From the NCBI GenBank assembly GCA_010093485.1, contig MU001497.1, positions 1,861,031 to 1,925,030 of the forward strand: a stretch of 64,000 bases of DNA. The letters run 5' to 3'. The position numbers were made by a program, and so were the translations under genes. Origin of the DNA: Karstenula rhodostoma CBS 690.94 (lineage: Eukaryota > Ascomycota > Dothideomycetes > Pleosporales > Didymosphaeriaceae). Numbering within the stretch: position 1 is the first letter of the stretch; every line of letters begins with the position of its first letter. The notes beneath the pieces were generated by a model. The model made no database searches, was not told the DNA's origin, and saw nothing but the letters and a program-made list of their open reading frames with translations. Positions 1-11,996 of this stretch are shown piece after piece.

Positions 1-418
1 TGTGCAGTGTGCCGTGTGCAGTCGGCGCGGGGCACGCAAGAGGCTTCGTTGCGGCGGCCGGCTCTCGCCATGAATGAATGACGTGGGCCCGGGTGCTCTG
101 GCGGCCCTGCCCTGCTGGCCATGGGTATATGAAGCTTCGCGGGCGCCCAGTAGCAGGCGCATCTGCGGCCTCGTGAAGACGTGAAGACGCTGATCGGACG
201 CGGCACGAAAACGACGGCCAGGCCTGCATCTCAGTTCTCCATTCTCCAATCTCCAATCTCCATCGCCTGTCACGCCGGCACGAGACGAGCGAGCCTCCGC
301 CACCGCCAGGCGTAGCGCACGACACCGTGGTCTGTCTTCTCCAGAGTCCATAACCCTTCGAATCCCCCCGAGCTGCCCCCACCGCCGCCGCGCCCGCTCC
401 CACGCTTATGCTGCCCTC
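1..418. other. Upstream region of ATE1, no gene seen
   Basis: This GC-rich stretch precedes the ATE1 start. It is CT-rich near its end, as is usual for a filamentous-fungal 5' leader. I see no convincing coding region, tRNA or repeat. Confidence 0.4.
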
Positions 419-2481
419 ATGCAGTCCCTTGTGACGCCCTTCGGTACGTTCTGCTCCAACCACCGGGCTCGTTGGAGGCTCGTGGCCCTCTGCCTGCACC
501 TGGCTGGCCTCCTGGACGCCGCTGCTTCTGCTCTGTAGAACACGGTCACGGTGCTGATTTCGGTTCCACCGCTAGGCTACAGCGCTGAGTCGTGCGGATA
601 TTGCAAACATGCCTCCACGGGCCACCGCACCCCCAATTCTCGTAAGTCCATGTCTTGCAACCGTTGCCGTGGGTTGTTGGTTGCATCGCCCAGCGTCCAT
701 CGACACGGAGCAATTGGCCGCGAAGGATCGCCTGCTTGCCTGCGGCCTTCGCCTTCGTTCCGTGTCAGACCGAGATGAAGGCTCCCTCCCACGTGCCGCA
801 CCTGCACAATCCCACACACGACAGCCGTGTGTCAGCCTATCCCGGACCGAAGCAAAGCGGGTGCCAAGCGCTTCGTTCCCATTGTGTAGCTGCTGGAGAC
901 GCTGTCAACCCGCTTCATGAGACGTCACTCCTTCCTTCTCCTTCCTAGCCTGGGAGCCCGCGGGTCAAGTCGGAGCGCGGCAAAAGTCATACCAAGTAAT
1001 TACTGACCGTCATTACATAATCAGGAGCAAGCTACTACTTCTCCTCCAAATCCGTGACGGTGGACGTCTACCAGGGACTGGTGGATCGAGGTTGGAGACG
1101 GTAAGCTCGACAACGCCTGCACGACATCCCGCCGTCGAGCTTTGCTTTTGCTCATCCATCTTCAGATCCGGGACTGTCTTTTACAAGCCCGACGTTCTGC
1201 GGCACTGCTGCCCTCATTACACCATACGGTCCGTCTCTAGCCATGGCTGTCTGCGCCTCTAATTGTCCTCAGCCTGCCCGTAGCGTCTTTTGCACCCACT
1301 AGAGACCATCGGCAGGTCATCAACCGATGGAACAGGTTCGTGCTTGGAGACGAGTACTCGAAAGAGGCTGCTAAGCTGTACCCAAAATCGAAAGCGTGAG
1401 TCCAACACTAGATATTATAGTCATGTTCCTCATCAATGTCCAGGGACAAGGCCAAGCAACGCAACGGTTTTGACTTACCTGGCGCGGTGCACGAGAGCGA
1501 GTATGCAAACACCAAGCGGCCGCCGGAACCTGCACATCGCTTCGAGGTGACACTCGAAGAAGGCAAGTTTACCAAGGAGAAATATGAACTCTTTCACAAT
1601 TACCAGCAACACGTGCACCACGAGAAGCCCTCGGAGATATCTCAAAGCGGCTTCAAGCGCTTCCTCTGCGAATCGCCATTGCAGCGACGAACGGCACAAG
1701 TGAACGGGAAGACACAACAGCTTGGGTCATATCACCAGTGCTACCGGCTAGATGGCCGACTTATCGCAATGGGTGTGTTAGACCTGCTGCCCCACTGCGT
1801 TAGTGGTGTTTACTTCCTCTACCATTCAGATTTTGAAAAATGGAGTTTCGGCAAGCTGAGCGCTCTTCGCGAGGCAATGCTAGCACTAGAAGGTGGCTAC
1901 CAGTACTACTATATGGGTTACTACATCCACTCCTGCGCCAAGATGAGATACAAGGGCGAATATCGGCCGCAGTATGTGCTGGATCCAGAGTCTCTTACTT
2001 GGGATCCTCTAGAAGGCGAACTTCGCGCACTTCTCGACAAGAAACGCTACGTCTCTCTGTCGAGAGAGCGACGGCTGAAGGAAGCAGCCCAAGGCACCGG
2101 CGGCCACGCTGTAGAGTCTACGCAGCATGACGCAGAGCCTGACTCTTATTCCGATTTCCCGTATCCCACGGCAAAGGAAGCCAGTGACGCGGTGAGCAAC
2201 GGCGTCTCGCTGTTCGATGTGAGGGTACCCGGTGTGATGACCGAAGAAGAGATCAAGCAGCATCCCCTAGGAGAACAACGCATCTCGGGCCGGAACCAGG
2301 TATTCGTAGCAGAGGTGAGCTTCCAGATGATCAATTTGCGACTATGTCCTGACGTCTACAGGATCTTATGGCTTGGGAAGGCGGTGATATCCGTGACGGG
2401 TCTTTCAAGGGCATCACGGCTGAGTTCGTTGCGTTCCTGGGGCCTGATGTTGCGAAGCAAGTCGTCATCGGCTTCGGTTAG
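419..2481 (+). CDS. ATE1: Arginyl-tRNA--protein transferase (ATE1), seven exons
   Basis: This enzyme transfers arginine from Arg-tRNA to N-terminal Asp, Glu or oxidised Cys, marking proteins for the Arg/N-degron pathway in cytosol and nucleus. I read exons 419-443, 576-641, 1025-1100, 1166-1228, 1273-1395, 1444-2314 and 2362-2481, giving 447 aa in frame with GT/AG borders. The N-terminal half shows the conserved cysteines CGYCK (C15, C18) and HCCPHYTIR (C70, C71), the cluster known to bind an iron-sulfur centre or metal in ATE1. Motifs VYQGLVDRGWRR and INRWNRF follow. The C-terminal GCN5-like half carries SGVYFLYHSDFEKWSFGKLS and YYMGYYIHSCAKMRYKG. The 25-nt first exon is chosen because it restores the family's short leader before YSAESCGYCK; no upstream ATG stays in frame without it. 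The 383-bp second intron is unusually long here and could hide a further small exon. Confidence 0.93.
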
Positions 2482-2756
2482 AGATAGACCGTGAGCATAT
2501 TACGCAAAAACTACGAAATTACGAACAAGATTTAGACGTCTGCATGTTGTTTATTGATTTCTCCGTCGGCACCAATCCAGATACACAACCGCAGAACAGT
2601 CTCGGTATGCTGCGGAATGGATGTGTAGCGTGCTCAACATGGTTAGCTTGATGCGGGATAGCGGGATAGCCTGCCAAGCACGATGCCCGCTCCCGCTCCT
2701 CCCTCATTGCATTTTATTTGTTGTGCCGCACCACCACATGTACCCAGCATACCAAC

Positions 2757-3767
2757 ATGTCTGAAATCACCCTGGTCGTGCGTCCTCGTGGTATGTGTGG
2801 TCGTCAGATGATCTAGATACTTGCAGCTGAACGTCATGCAGGCCGTCCGATCAAAAATCTCCCGGAGACGATCACAGTGCAGGCAGATGGTGTAGCCAGC
2901 CAAATCCACCAGAAGATTGCAGACGCCTCCCGTTTCTCCGTCCACCGCCTGAGGGTCACGAAGGGCAGCGATGGCACGCCAATTGCCAACACCAAAGAGG
3001 CAACGGTCCACGATACGGGCCTGAGGAACAAGAGCGCGATCGACGTGAAGGACTTGGGTGGGTGACACGATTTGTACCTCGCTTACCAGCTAACAGCAAT
3101 GGCAGGCCCCCAGATCTCATGGCGGACCGTCTTCGTCATCGAATACCTCGGACCTCTCCTCATCCACCCGCTCGTGTACTACGGTCGCCCGCTGATCTAT
3201 GGTAGCTCGGAAGCCCCTTCTGAGCTCCAGAAGATCACGCTCATCATGTGTGTACTGCACTTCCTGAAACGCGAGTACGAGACCTTGTTGGTGCACCGCT
3301 TCTCGGCCGCCACGATGCCCGCACGCAACATCTTCAAAAACAGCGCACACTACTGGTTGTTATCTGGACTCAATCTGGCGTACTGGGCCTACGCCCCATG
3401 GGCGCCCACTGCTGGCAAATCGAACCCGCTCATTACCTACTCCGGCATCGCGCTCTTTGCCGTCGGCGAAGTGCTCAACTTCTACACGCACATTGTACTC
3501 AAGAACCTACGGCGTCCTGGCACCACCGAGCGGGGTATTCCCAGGGGCATTGGTTTCAACCTCGTCACATGTCCCAACTACTTCTTCGAAATCATGGCGT
3601 GGATCGGCGTAGCGCTTGTGAGCTGGAGTCTCGGCACTGTCGTGTTTCTCGTGGTTGCGGCCACGCAGATGGGCGCCTGGGGCAAGAAGAAAGAGCGCAG
3701 GTACCGCAAGGAATTTGGCGACAAGTACAAGAAGAAGCGATTCGCCATCTTCCCCGGCGTTTTCTAA
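2757..3767 (+). CDS. TSC13: Very-long-chain enoyl-CoA reductase (Tsc13/TECR)
   Basis: This ER membrane enzyme performs the last reduction of the very-long-chain fatty-acid elongation cycle, turning trans-2-enoyl-CoA into acyl-CoA with NADPH. Exons 2757-2790, 2842-3057 and 3106-3767 give 303 aa, normal for the family. The N-terminus (MSEITLVVRPRGRPIKNLP) begins a ubiquitin-like domain. Several hydrophobic segments follow, then the steroid-5-alpha-reductase-type C-terminal domain with GIPRGIGFNLVTCPNYFFEI; the Tyr in CPNYFFE aligns with the catalytic Tyr of yeast Tsc13. The C-terminus is rich in Lys/Arg and ends AIFPGVF, typical of Tsc13. Both introns are short and canonical. It lies 275 bp downstream of ATE1 on the same strand. 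The link to the neighbouring fatty-acid dioxygenase is only lipid metabolism in general. Confidence 0.93.
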
Positions 3768-5201
3768 GCTTTGCCCACCAGTCGTCGACGAGTGGGCAGT
3801 TGCGTGGCACGGCTAGAAAATGTCTTTGAAGGACTCGATGCGAGTGGAGGACTACATGTCGATAAATTACACTGGGGGTCAAGGCTGATTCGTAGGCTGC
3901 ACAGCGGACGTACAAAGAACTGGTACCCTGTTCGCATGAGCAGCTCCACCGCCATGCATGCGCCATACGTTGGTGGAACACATCTGGCGGTATGTAAATA
4001 GCAGCCACGTCGCACAAAATCGCCGACGCCGCCCACACAGCACGTAGACATTATTGATGGCGCGTCAATCATTGCTCCCATCCGCACGTCGTTGGCCGTG
4101 TCTCTGCGCTCGGTGCCATCGAGAAGGCGACCTTGCATATACGAGCCGCACAAGGCGGGCGGTCAACATCACCCCACCCCCATCCGCTGAAGCCACTGCC
4201 TTTCACACCGAACTTGATCTGTTTCTCAGCCTTCTTTCAGGCACGCGATCCCCGCTGCCAGGCATCATTGAAATCGCATCGTGCAGCTGCCCCCCAAGTG
4301 TGCTTTGCCGAGTACTGGCCGAGTACCGCTTCACTCGCATCCGGCAAGGTCTCGCAAGATGGGATGGCACAGGCACACGAGCAGCTGCATGTTCGCGCTT
4401 CAGCAATGCGGCATCCGGTCTTCCTGCTAATCCCGCGCCCGTGATTGGCCGCCGTGGCGAGCCGAGGGACCCCTCTTGAACTGGTGGTGGGGGACGCGGT
4501 CTGCATCCCTCCTTCAGCTGGCAGCTGGCGGGCTGAGGCACAGAATCTGGAGGCTTGGGCTGAATCGACGGAGGCCGTCAGCCACGGCGCACATTTTCTG
4601 ATTAGGTTGGACCGCAGTTGGGACCGCGGAGGAGGTGTATAAGAGATGGGTGTGCCTGAGCTCAGGGTGAGGCGTTGACCTGCTGTGCTGTGCTTGTTGT
4701 TGCGAGCGTGCATTTCTAGCGAACGAGCAAGATACCCCTGTCGAATACATCGATCGATCCTAGTGCTTTTTATACCCGCCTTGCGGAGTTCGCTGCACGT
4801 CTATCAGTCAGCTCCGGACGTCATTGAGCATCGTTGGACGCTGTGCGAAGAACTGGGCTTACTTTCTGGCTTGGCTTGAGAACTCAACTATTTTTATTTT
4901 GAATCCGTGGGGTCGACTTTTGAAGGTATGTTAGCTCTTGTATACCCCTCACCTCGAGCATCGGCCTCTTGGGCATGTCTCGGTCGGAGAACCACACAAG
5001 TGCCATTCATTATGTTACCGGTGCTTCTGTTTATTTCGTCTTGCGTTGTTTGAGAAGATAAGCTGGGAACATTGAAAGCCATTTTCGTTCAAGGATTGTA
5101 GTTGCATTCGAACACGTCGATACAGCACGAATCACCGGGGCGATACTGACTGTAGAAAATCTAGTCGTGTACATATCTCACATCTCACATCTCACATCGC
5201 C
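3768..5201. promoter_or_regulatory. Intergenic region and likely promoter/leader of the Ppo gene
   Basis: No coding region is supported over these 1.4 kb. An inverted CCAAT (attgg) lies at 4444-4448 and a TATA-like gtataagag near 4637. The last bases before the Ppo ATG hold the 7-bp unit catctca repeated three times (about 5174-5196), consistent with an untranslated leader. Confidence 0.4.
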
Positions 5202-8200
5202 ATGTCTTTGAATACATACCAGAGCCATGTCGACACGCGGCCCGACACCACGCCGCCAAAGCCAGACGAGCTCTCAGAGCTAGACAAGCTGGCAAAGAAG
5301 ATCGGGGGCCCGTTCAAAAAATTCGCCAGCGTCGTGGGTGCATCCCTGGCGGCTGTACCCACCGGAACAGGAGACGGGTCGAAGTTGCAGCCTGAGCCTA
5401 CCGACGAGAGCGAGGCGCTGGAGAGAATCGAAGGTAATTTGCGAGACTTGTCACACTTGGGCATCACCGACTACAAGACGCTTTTGGAAATTGGTTTGAC
5501 AAAAGCTACTGGCCAGCCCCAAGACGATAAAGACTATGTTATGGAAGCTCTCATTCGCACGGCCTCGGATCTGCCGGACGGCTCGAAGTTGAGAGAAAAG
5601 CTGACTGGAGGGTTTCTCACGCAGCTGTGGAACGATCTCGAGCATCCGCCTCTATCGTATCTTGGAGCACAGTACCAGTACCGTTCTGCGGATGGCTCTT
5701 TCAACAGCCTCGTGCATCCGCAGCTCGGCGCCGCAGGAACGCCGTACGCCAGGACCGTTAAACCCAGCAAGATGCAGACGCCCTGTCGTCCAGATGCAGG
5801 CGTCGTCTTCGACAGCGTCATGACGCGCAAGCACGCGGAGAGACACCCCAATGAGATCTCCAGCGTGCTGTTTTACCTCGCCTCCATCATCATCCACGAC
5901 TGCTTCCGGACCGACCACAGAGATTACTCCAACTCGCTCACGTCTTCGTATCTCGATCTATCGCCCCTTTACGGAAGCAACCAGGACGAGCAGAACCTCA
6001 TGCGTACGTTCGCCGACGGAAAGCTCAAGCCCGATGCCTTCTCCGAGCAGCGTCTGCTCTTCTTCCCCCCCGGCGTGGCATGCCTCCTCATCATGTTCAA
6101 CCGCTTCCACAACCACGTCGTCACGAATCTCGCTCTCATCAATGAGGGAAACCGCTTCCCCAAGCCTGTGGCCCCGGAAGATGCCAAAGATGAGAAGAAA
6201 GCAGAGGCGTACCAGGCGCAGCTGAAAAAGTACGACAACGACATCTTCCAGACGGGACGCCTCATCACGTGTGGACTCTACGTCAATATCATTCTTATCG
6301 ACTACGTCCGCACCATATTGAACTTGAACAGGACAGATAGCAACTGGCAGCTGAACCCGAGGGCGGATATCAAGGATCTACCGATCGGGGTGGGCAACCA
6401 GGTCTCTGCCGAGTTCAACTTGGTGTATCGATGGCACTCGACGCTGTCTACACGAGACGAGGCATGGACGCAGGAACTGTGGGATGGCATGTTCGGCAAG
6501 GGGCGAGACCCAAAGACGGTCGGGAACAGAGAGTTCCTGATGAAGCTGAACGAGGAGTACCAGAAGTCAGAGAAGGACCCCGGGAAGCGCACGTTCGCGG
6601 GCTTGAAGCGCAACGAAGACGGCAGTTTGCCGGACCAGGCCATTGTCGATATTCTCGTGTCTAGCGTCGAGGACTGCGCGAACAGCTTCGGGCCGAACCG
6701 CGTGCCGGCTGTCATGCGCGCCATCGAGGTCCTGGGTATCGAGCAGAGCCGCGCGTGGAATTTGGGGTCCCTGAATGAGTTCAGGAAGTACTTTGGGCTC
6801 GAGCCGCATACGAGCTTTGAGGATATAACCAGCGACAAGTATGTTGCAGAGCAGCTGAAACATCTTTACGACCACCCGGATAACGTCGAGATCTATCCTG
6901 GCATCGTCGTCGAGGACGCGAAGAAGGCTATGGCCCCGGGTTCCGGCCTGACACCCTCGTATACGGTGTCCAGAGCTGTCCTGTCTGATGCTGTGGCGCT
7001 GGTTAGAGGCGACCGATTCTACACGCGCGACTACAACCCGCGCACGCTGACGAATTGGGGCTACGCGCAGGCGGATTCCGACACTGCCGTCGACAATGGC
7101 TGTGTTTTTTACAAGCTGTTCCTCACGGCATTCCCGGCGCACTTTTCAAACAACAGCGTCTACGCGCACTACCCCCTCACCGTGCCGTCGGCGATGAAGG
7201 TCGCGCTCGAAGACCCCTCCGTCAACAAAGCCCACCTATACGACTTCTCAAAGCCCGTGTACACCCCGAAGCCCACGCTCATCTCCTCCTACGCGGCCGC
7301 CTCCACCGTTCTGAAAGACCAGGAAACGTTTAAAGTGACCTGGGGAAAGGCGCTGATACACCTCATGGGCTCGCCGGCGCAGGACTTCATGCTCGCCGGC
7401 GACGGCCCCAAGAACGCCATCTCCCGCAGCCTGATGAGCAAAGCGCTCTACGTCCCCGGCTGGGAAGCCGAAATCCGCTCCTACTACGCCACCAAAACCG
7501 CAGCCCTGCTCAAGACGCGCAGCGCAAAGATCGCAGACTTCCATCAGGTCGACATCATCCGGGACGTCGGGAATCTCGCCCACGTCCACTTCGCGAGTGA
7601 ACTGTTCCAGCTCCCCCTCAAGACGACGGACGACCCTCATGGCATCTTCACGGAAGCGGAAATGTACCTCCTCATGAGCGGAGTCTTCGCGCTCGTCTTC
7701 TTCGACGCCGACCCCGTCGCCTCCTTCCCACTCCACCTCAAGAGCAAGCGCGCCGTCAGCGTCCTCGGCGACTTCGTCGAAGCCAACGTCGCCTTCGTCG
7801 CCCGCTCCGGCAAGCTCTCCGACCTCGCCCGCAAAGTCTGGCCCCGCGAGACGAAACTCCACTCCTACGGCCTGCACTTCATCCAGCGCCTCCTCGCGTC
7901 CGGCATGGAGCCCAAGCAGCTCGTCTGGGGCCAAATCCTCGGCACCGCCGGCGGCATGGTCAGCAACCAGGGCGCGCTCTTCGCGCAGATCGTGGAGTTC
8001 TTCCTCCTCGGCGAGGGGACGCAGCACTGGGCCGCGGTGCAGGCGCTCGCGGCAAACGACGACGACGCGTCGTTTGAGAAACTCTCAAAATACGTCCTCG
8101 AGGCCGGGCGTATTGCGGGCGAAACAGCCGTCCTGCGCGAGGCTGTCAAGGACACCACACTCACCGATGCGGGCGGGGAGACAGTCCACTTAAAGAAAGG

Positions 8201-8591
8201 CGACAGGCTCTTCGTAAACCTCCACGCTGCCTCCCTCGACGCGCACGCCTTTCCCAACCCCCGCACCCTGGATCTCTCGCGCCCAGCGGAATCTTACATC
8301 CACCTCGGCGCGGGCCCGCACGCGTGTCTGGGTGCGCCGCTGGCGAAGGTCGCGCTTACGGCTATGCTGAGGGAGATAGCGAGGCTGAAGGGGCTGAGGC
8401 CTGCGGCGGGGACGCAGGGCCGCGTGCATAGTGTTGAGAGGGAGGTTGGGGGTACGGTGTTTCATGGGTATTTGACGGAGATGTGGGATGGGTTTTGGCC
8501 GTTTCCTTGTGGTGAGTTTGATTCGGAGCGCTTTTGGGCTGGGGGCGTGGGCTAACGGTGTGCAGCGTTGAAAGTTAATTGGGATGAGTGA
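5202..8591 (+). CDS. Linoleate diol synthase / psi-producing oxygenase (DOX-P450 fusion)
   Basis: The protein oxygenates linoleic or oleic acid in its N-terminal haem dioxygenase domain and rearranges the hydroperoxide in its C-terminal P450 domain, making oxylipins that in other fungi balance sexual and asexual spores. One long exon (5202-8511) plus a 26-nt last exon (8566-8591) gives 1111 aa. Visible residues are the distal haem His232 in HDCF, catalytic Tyr409 and proximal His412 in YRWH, and the P450 haem-thiolate Cys1042 in GPHACLG. Cys1042 argues against a PpoC-like protein, whose P450 lacks this Cys. The I-helix reads S-N-Q-G-A (921-925) where 5,8-diol synthases have A-N-Q-T-Q, so the P450 product is uncertain (diol synthase, allene oxide synthase or epoxy alcohol synthase). 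Reading through the donor at 8512 gives a false tail; splicing restores the family ending LKVNWDE. Having one intron is few for this family. Confidence 0.93.
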
Positions 8592-10890
8592 GGGGGATGG
8601 GGTAGTAAGTGGCATGTTGGGAGCGGAGGAAAAGATGGGACTGGATGGTTTGCAAAGGGGACTGAGTTGTTGGTTTTGTTGGTTCACATGGGCTGGGTGG
8701 TTGATCTACGTGAGGGAAACGAAGTGGTGAGTCTGAGTGAAGGTCTGGTCTGGCGAGACAGAATCCCTACAGAAGTAGGCCATCGATGTAGCTATGGTTA
8801 CATACCAGAGTCGCCCGTATCAACGCTAACTAGTTCTATGTCTACCTCCTCCTACTCATAGCTGTCGACGTCGTGTCTAGGAAGTACCTTCTCAACCCAA
8901 ACAGTCCTCGCACTAACCCGCATCTCCCCACTATCCCATACTTACCCTTCATTTCCATCGTCATCACCAACCCATCCACTACCAACAGCGCTAAACCCAC
9001 CCACAACCCTCTCCTGCAATTCCACACGCATCCTTTCCTCGAAAACAAAACAAAAAAAAGGATTCGAACACTCAACCTCCCCCCAGTCTCCCTCAACGAC
9101 CTCCTCCCCACGCTCTAGAACCAACAACGCATCATGGCTAGCCCTTCTCAGCACGGGTGGGGATTCTTCGGTCCCTAGCTCAGGACATCTCCGGGAGGTG
9201 GCTACACCACCCACGGGCGACAAGATTGAATAGCTAGGGTCGAGACTATGGGGGGAGGAGTGGTGCTTAGCTTTAAGCCTTTGGTGGAGGTTTGAGGAAC
9301 TGGTATCTGGGATCAAGGGGTCGATGGAAGGTATTCAAGGGATTGAGAGGGGGGGTGGAAGGTATGTTGGGTAAGGGAAGGGAGGTTGGTATGATGGAGG
9401 GGGAGGGTGATGATACGGAGCGAGTGTTGGGTTGTTGGAGGCGGACATTGCCCCAACCGCTAAAGTACGCTGGCTGGAGTAGTACGATGGGATGTTTAGA
9501 CGGAAGGATCAGGACGGAGCCCGCCCCCTCGTTGTCGTATACTTGGATAACTCGATCCCAACACACGCGGCAATCACTCTCTTCTATCCCTCACCGTACC
9601 GTGATAGATTAAGTTTGCTTGAAGTGCTTACCTGGAGCGAGTGCTGCATCGTGCTTATAGTCAGGTACGTACCTCTCAAGCACTGCGGACGAGAAACTAA
9701 CTATATACAACCTTCCTCGTATGTAAAGTTATTAAAGAGGTGCCTAACGCCGATGTAGATCTAATACTGCAAGAGTTGCTATACTACTCAAAAAGCGTGG
9801 CTGATTAATGCGAAACAGAAGAAGACACGGACTAACCTATCTCCCAAAAGACAGTAATCAGCGTCTCCAACTATCCTCCCTCCACCGGCGAGTCGCCGCA
9901 CGCGGCTGCCCCCTACGTCGCGCCCCGGGCTCCGTGTGGAATCCTGTTTGCCGGTAATCAAATCCCCTCCTGCCGCGTTGCGCATGATATGCGTCATAGT
10001 GCCGATTTGTATCCCCCCACTGGCTGGGGGTCACCTCCTCGGAAGCCATCGTCCCGCATGTCTACCATGCCTGGAGGGTCGCGGTCGGGGCGGTGATGCG
10101 CGTTGCCTGTACTGTATGGATTACCCCTTAGGAAGAAGTAGCCGTTGTGGCGGGAGAGGTCTCTTCGGTTGGGAGGATGCCCGGGCATGTTTCAGAGTAT
10201 GTGAGGTTGGGGTTTGTTGTTTGTGTTGATAGGTTTTACTTCTACTTTGCGGATTATACTATTTGGTTTGAGAAGACTGCGCGGTTAGAGGACGGCATAG
10301 AGGCTAGATATACTGGTGGCAGACGGGAACCAGTGAAGAGAGATTGATGGAACTATATTAGCTTGCAGATTCACGCAGTTGTTCTATATGCTGTGATACT
10401 TCTTTATCGATATATATCTGAAGCGATGGGTGAAGCGCAATTCAGCATTATGCGAGGCTGTTATTAAGATGTCAGTTCCCGGTATAGCCGCTATGTGTAT
10501 TGAAAAATGCTGTCTGAGTCTGCGACTCTCACCTGGTCCCAATAAAGTTTAATTCACTGGATCGCTATGTTCACCAAGCTTTTCAGAAGACGCAAGGTAC
10601 ATCCGTACCGTTGGTGACATGACCGCCGAGCTTCCAAATAACACCCATCATACCCAGAACAAACTTTCCACATTGCCTTTTTGTTCTCCAAATATTTGAA
10701 TCGAGGAATCAAATATGAAAGTGAGCTTTCATATTCTAATAGAAATAGCAGTTTGTTTTCAGCTACATTACTCAGTCACAAGCATTTACTCCTCATTCTG
10801 TGACAATCGTTGTCCTCCGGAGGATGCGCAATTCCCAAGAACCCCCCAAACCGAGACAAAGAGAAATCCCTGCTTCTCGACGCGAATGAA
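8592..10890. other. Gene-poor intergenic stretch
   Basis: Short open frames occur on both strands, but none shows a recognisable motif, splice-linked continuation or credible composition. The sequence is a patchwork of TC- or AG-biased pieces (for example about 8,880-9,120) and moderately AT-rich pieces (9,590-9,800 and 10,230-10,720). It may hold decayed repeats; I cannot name any. Confidence 0.35.
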
Positions 10891-10894
10891 ACAC

Positions 10895-11317
10895 GCTACT
10901 CAACATTCACCAAACTTGAAAAAACAATGGATCGCATGTTTCGTTGCGTATGCAGGACCTCTTTCTGCACTCATCAGCTTCATCTACCCCCAGGCCTTAT
11001 ATAATATCACTCAAGACTTACACATCGACTCTACAATGGCGAATATCTCTGTGACGGCTTATATGGTTATTTCAGAGTTTCCGCGTAGTCTCTTAGGAAA
11101 CATGGCCGATAGACTGGACAAAAGACAGCTCTACATCGGTACATGTGCAATCTTGGTTCATACACTATTCAAATCAACCCGGCTACACCAATATCGTATG
11201 CGACTTTTGGCACTGCTTCGCATGTTGCAAAGTGCATGTTCGAGTGGTGAGCGCTATAGTGGCATTCTGGGATCCGGTTCCAATATCCGGGAATCGGCTT
11301 CTAGACATCGTCTCTGA
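10895..11317 (+). pseudogene. MFS drug:H+ antiporter (DHA1) N-terminal relic
   Basis: One frame reads KKQWIACFVAYAGPLSALIS, then a segment matching the start of fungal DHA1-family major facilitator proteins: the first helix, the region before helix 2 (ANISVTAYMVISEF), the signature loop GNMADRLDKRQLYIG in place of G-x-L-A-D-R-x-G-R-R, and RMLQSACSSG in place of RMLQSAGSSG. Only about 140 of some 450-500 residues remain; after about 11,240 similarity passes into other frames and vanishes. No start or downstream helices can be assembled, so I call it a truncated pseudogene. The missing Gly in the loop and the short helix spacing agree with decay. Confidence 0.6.
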
Positions 11318-11319
11318 AA

Positions 11320-11996
11320 ACCCCACAGAAGGAATATTCTATCAACTTCACTCTTACATACGCACTTCAATCTCAGCGCTCTTCATTACTATAAACGTTT
11401 TTTAGGGGCCTCCCAAACCCATTCCTTTCAGTACTGAAATATACTCGCGTCCTATATATTTCCTATCCCCCAGCCCATCCTCCACCCGTCACAGTATCAA
11501 ATATCGACCATTCTGAATGCGGGTGTGGGCTGGATTCGCTGCATATCGGCTCCTCAAACACAGGCGGATAGGCCACTGCGGGTCGAGGTGGAGCCCGTTC
11601 ATCCAGAGACATCTAAGCTTTATCAATAGCATCCGTGGAGGATTTTACCTGGACGCACCATGCCCATCGTCCTCACCTCGGGTACCGCGATACGCGCAAA
11701 AGACGATGGGAACACAGAAAGACTAACGCAACTCGTGGAACAGGTGTCCCATTTGGAATGGGATATACACGACATGTCTGAGCATCCTAGGTCCGTATTG
11801 ATGATGACGACAGAAGCACGATCACACACTCAAATACAGTCGAACAGATAGATAAACAATATATCATGATCCAAGCAAGGGCCTACGCAACCGCACACCC
11901 AGGCACGAGGTCAAAAGTCCGAGTACTGCTGCCAGACCACACAGTAGCCCCAGGACTACCCACACGCCCAGAACCAACGACAGCTAGCTGGAAGAC
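11320..11996. other. Intergenic, no gene seen
   Basis: It lies between the MFS relic and the 3' end of the coiled-coil gene. I see no convincing coding sequence; part may be the 3' untranslated region of the minus-strand neighbour. Confidence 0.35.

Noticed and set aside
551..778. Open frame beginning with GTG and containing the ATE1 CGYCK motif
   Set aside because: It is an ATE1 exon read through its intron; the true start is ATG 419 joined by splicing.
9055..9125. ggattcgaac word resembling a tRNA T-arm on the minus strand
   Set aside because: The stem does not pair and no acceptor or anticodon arms are present.
9292..9612. Open frames on both strands near 9.3-9.6 kb
   Set aside because: They are low complexity (G-rich or Pro/Leu-rich) with no motif or splice support.
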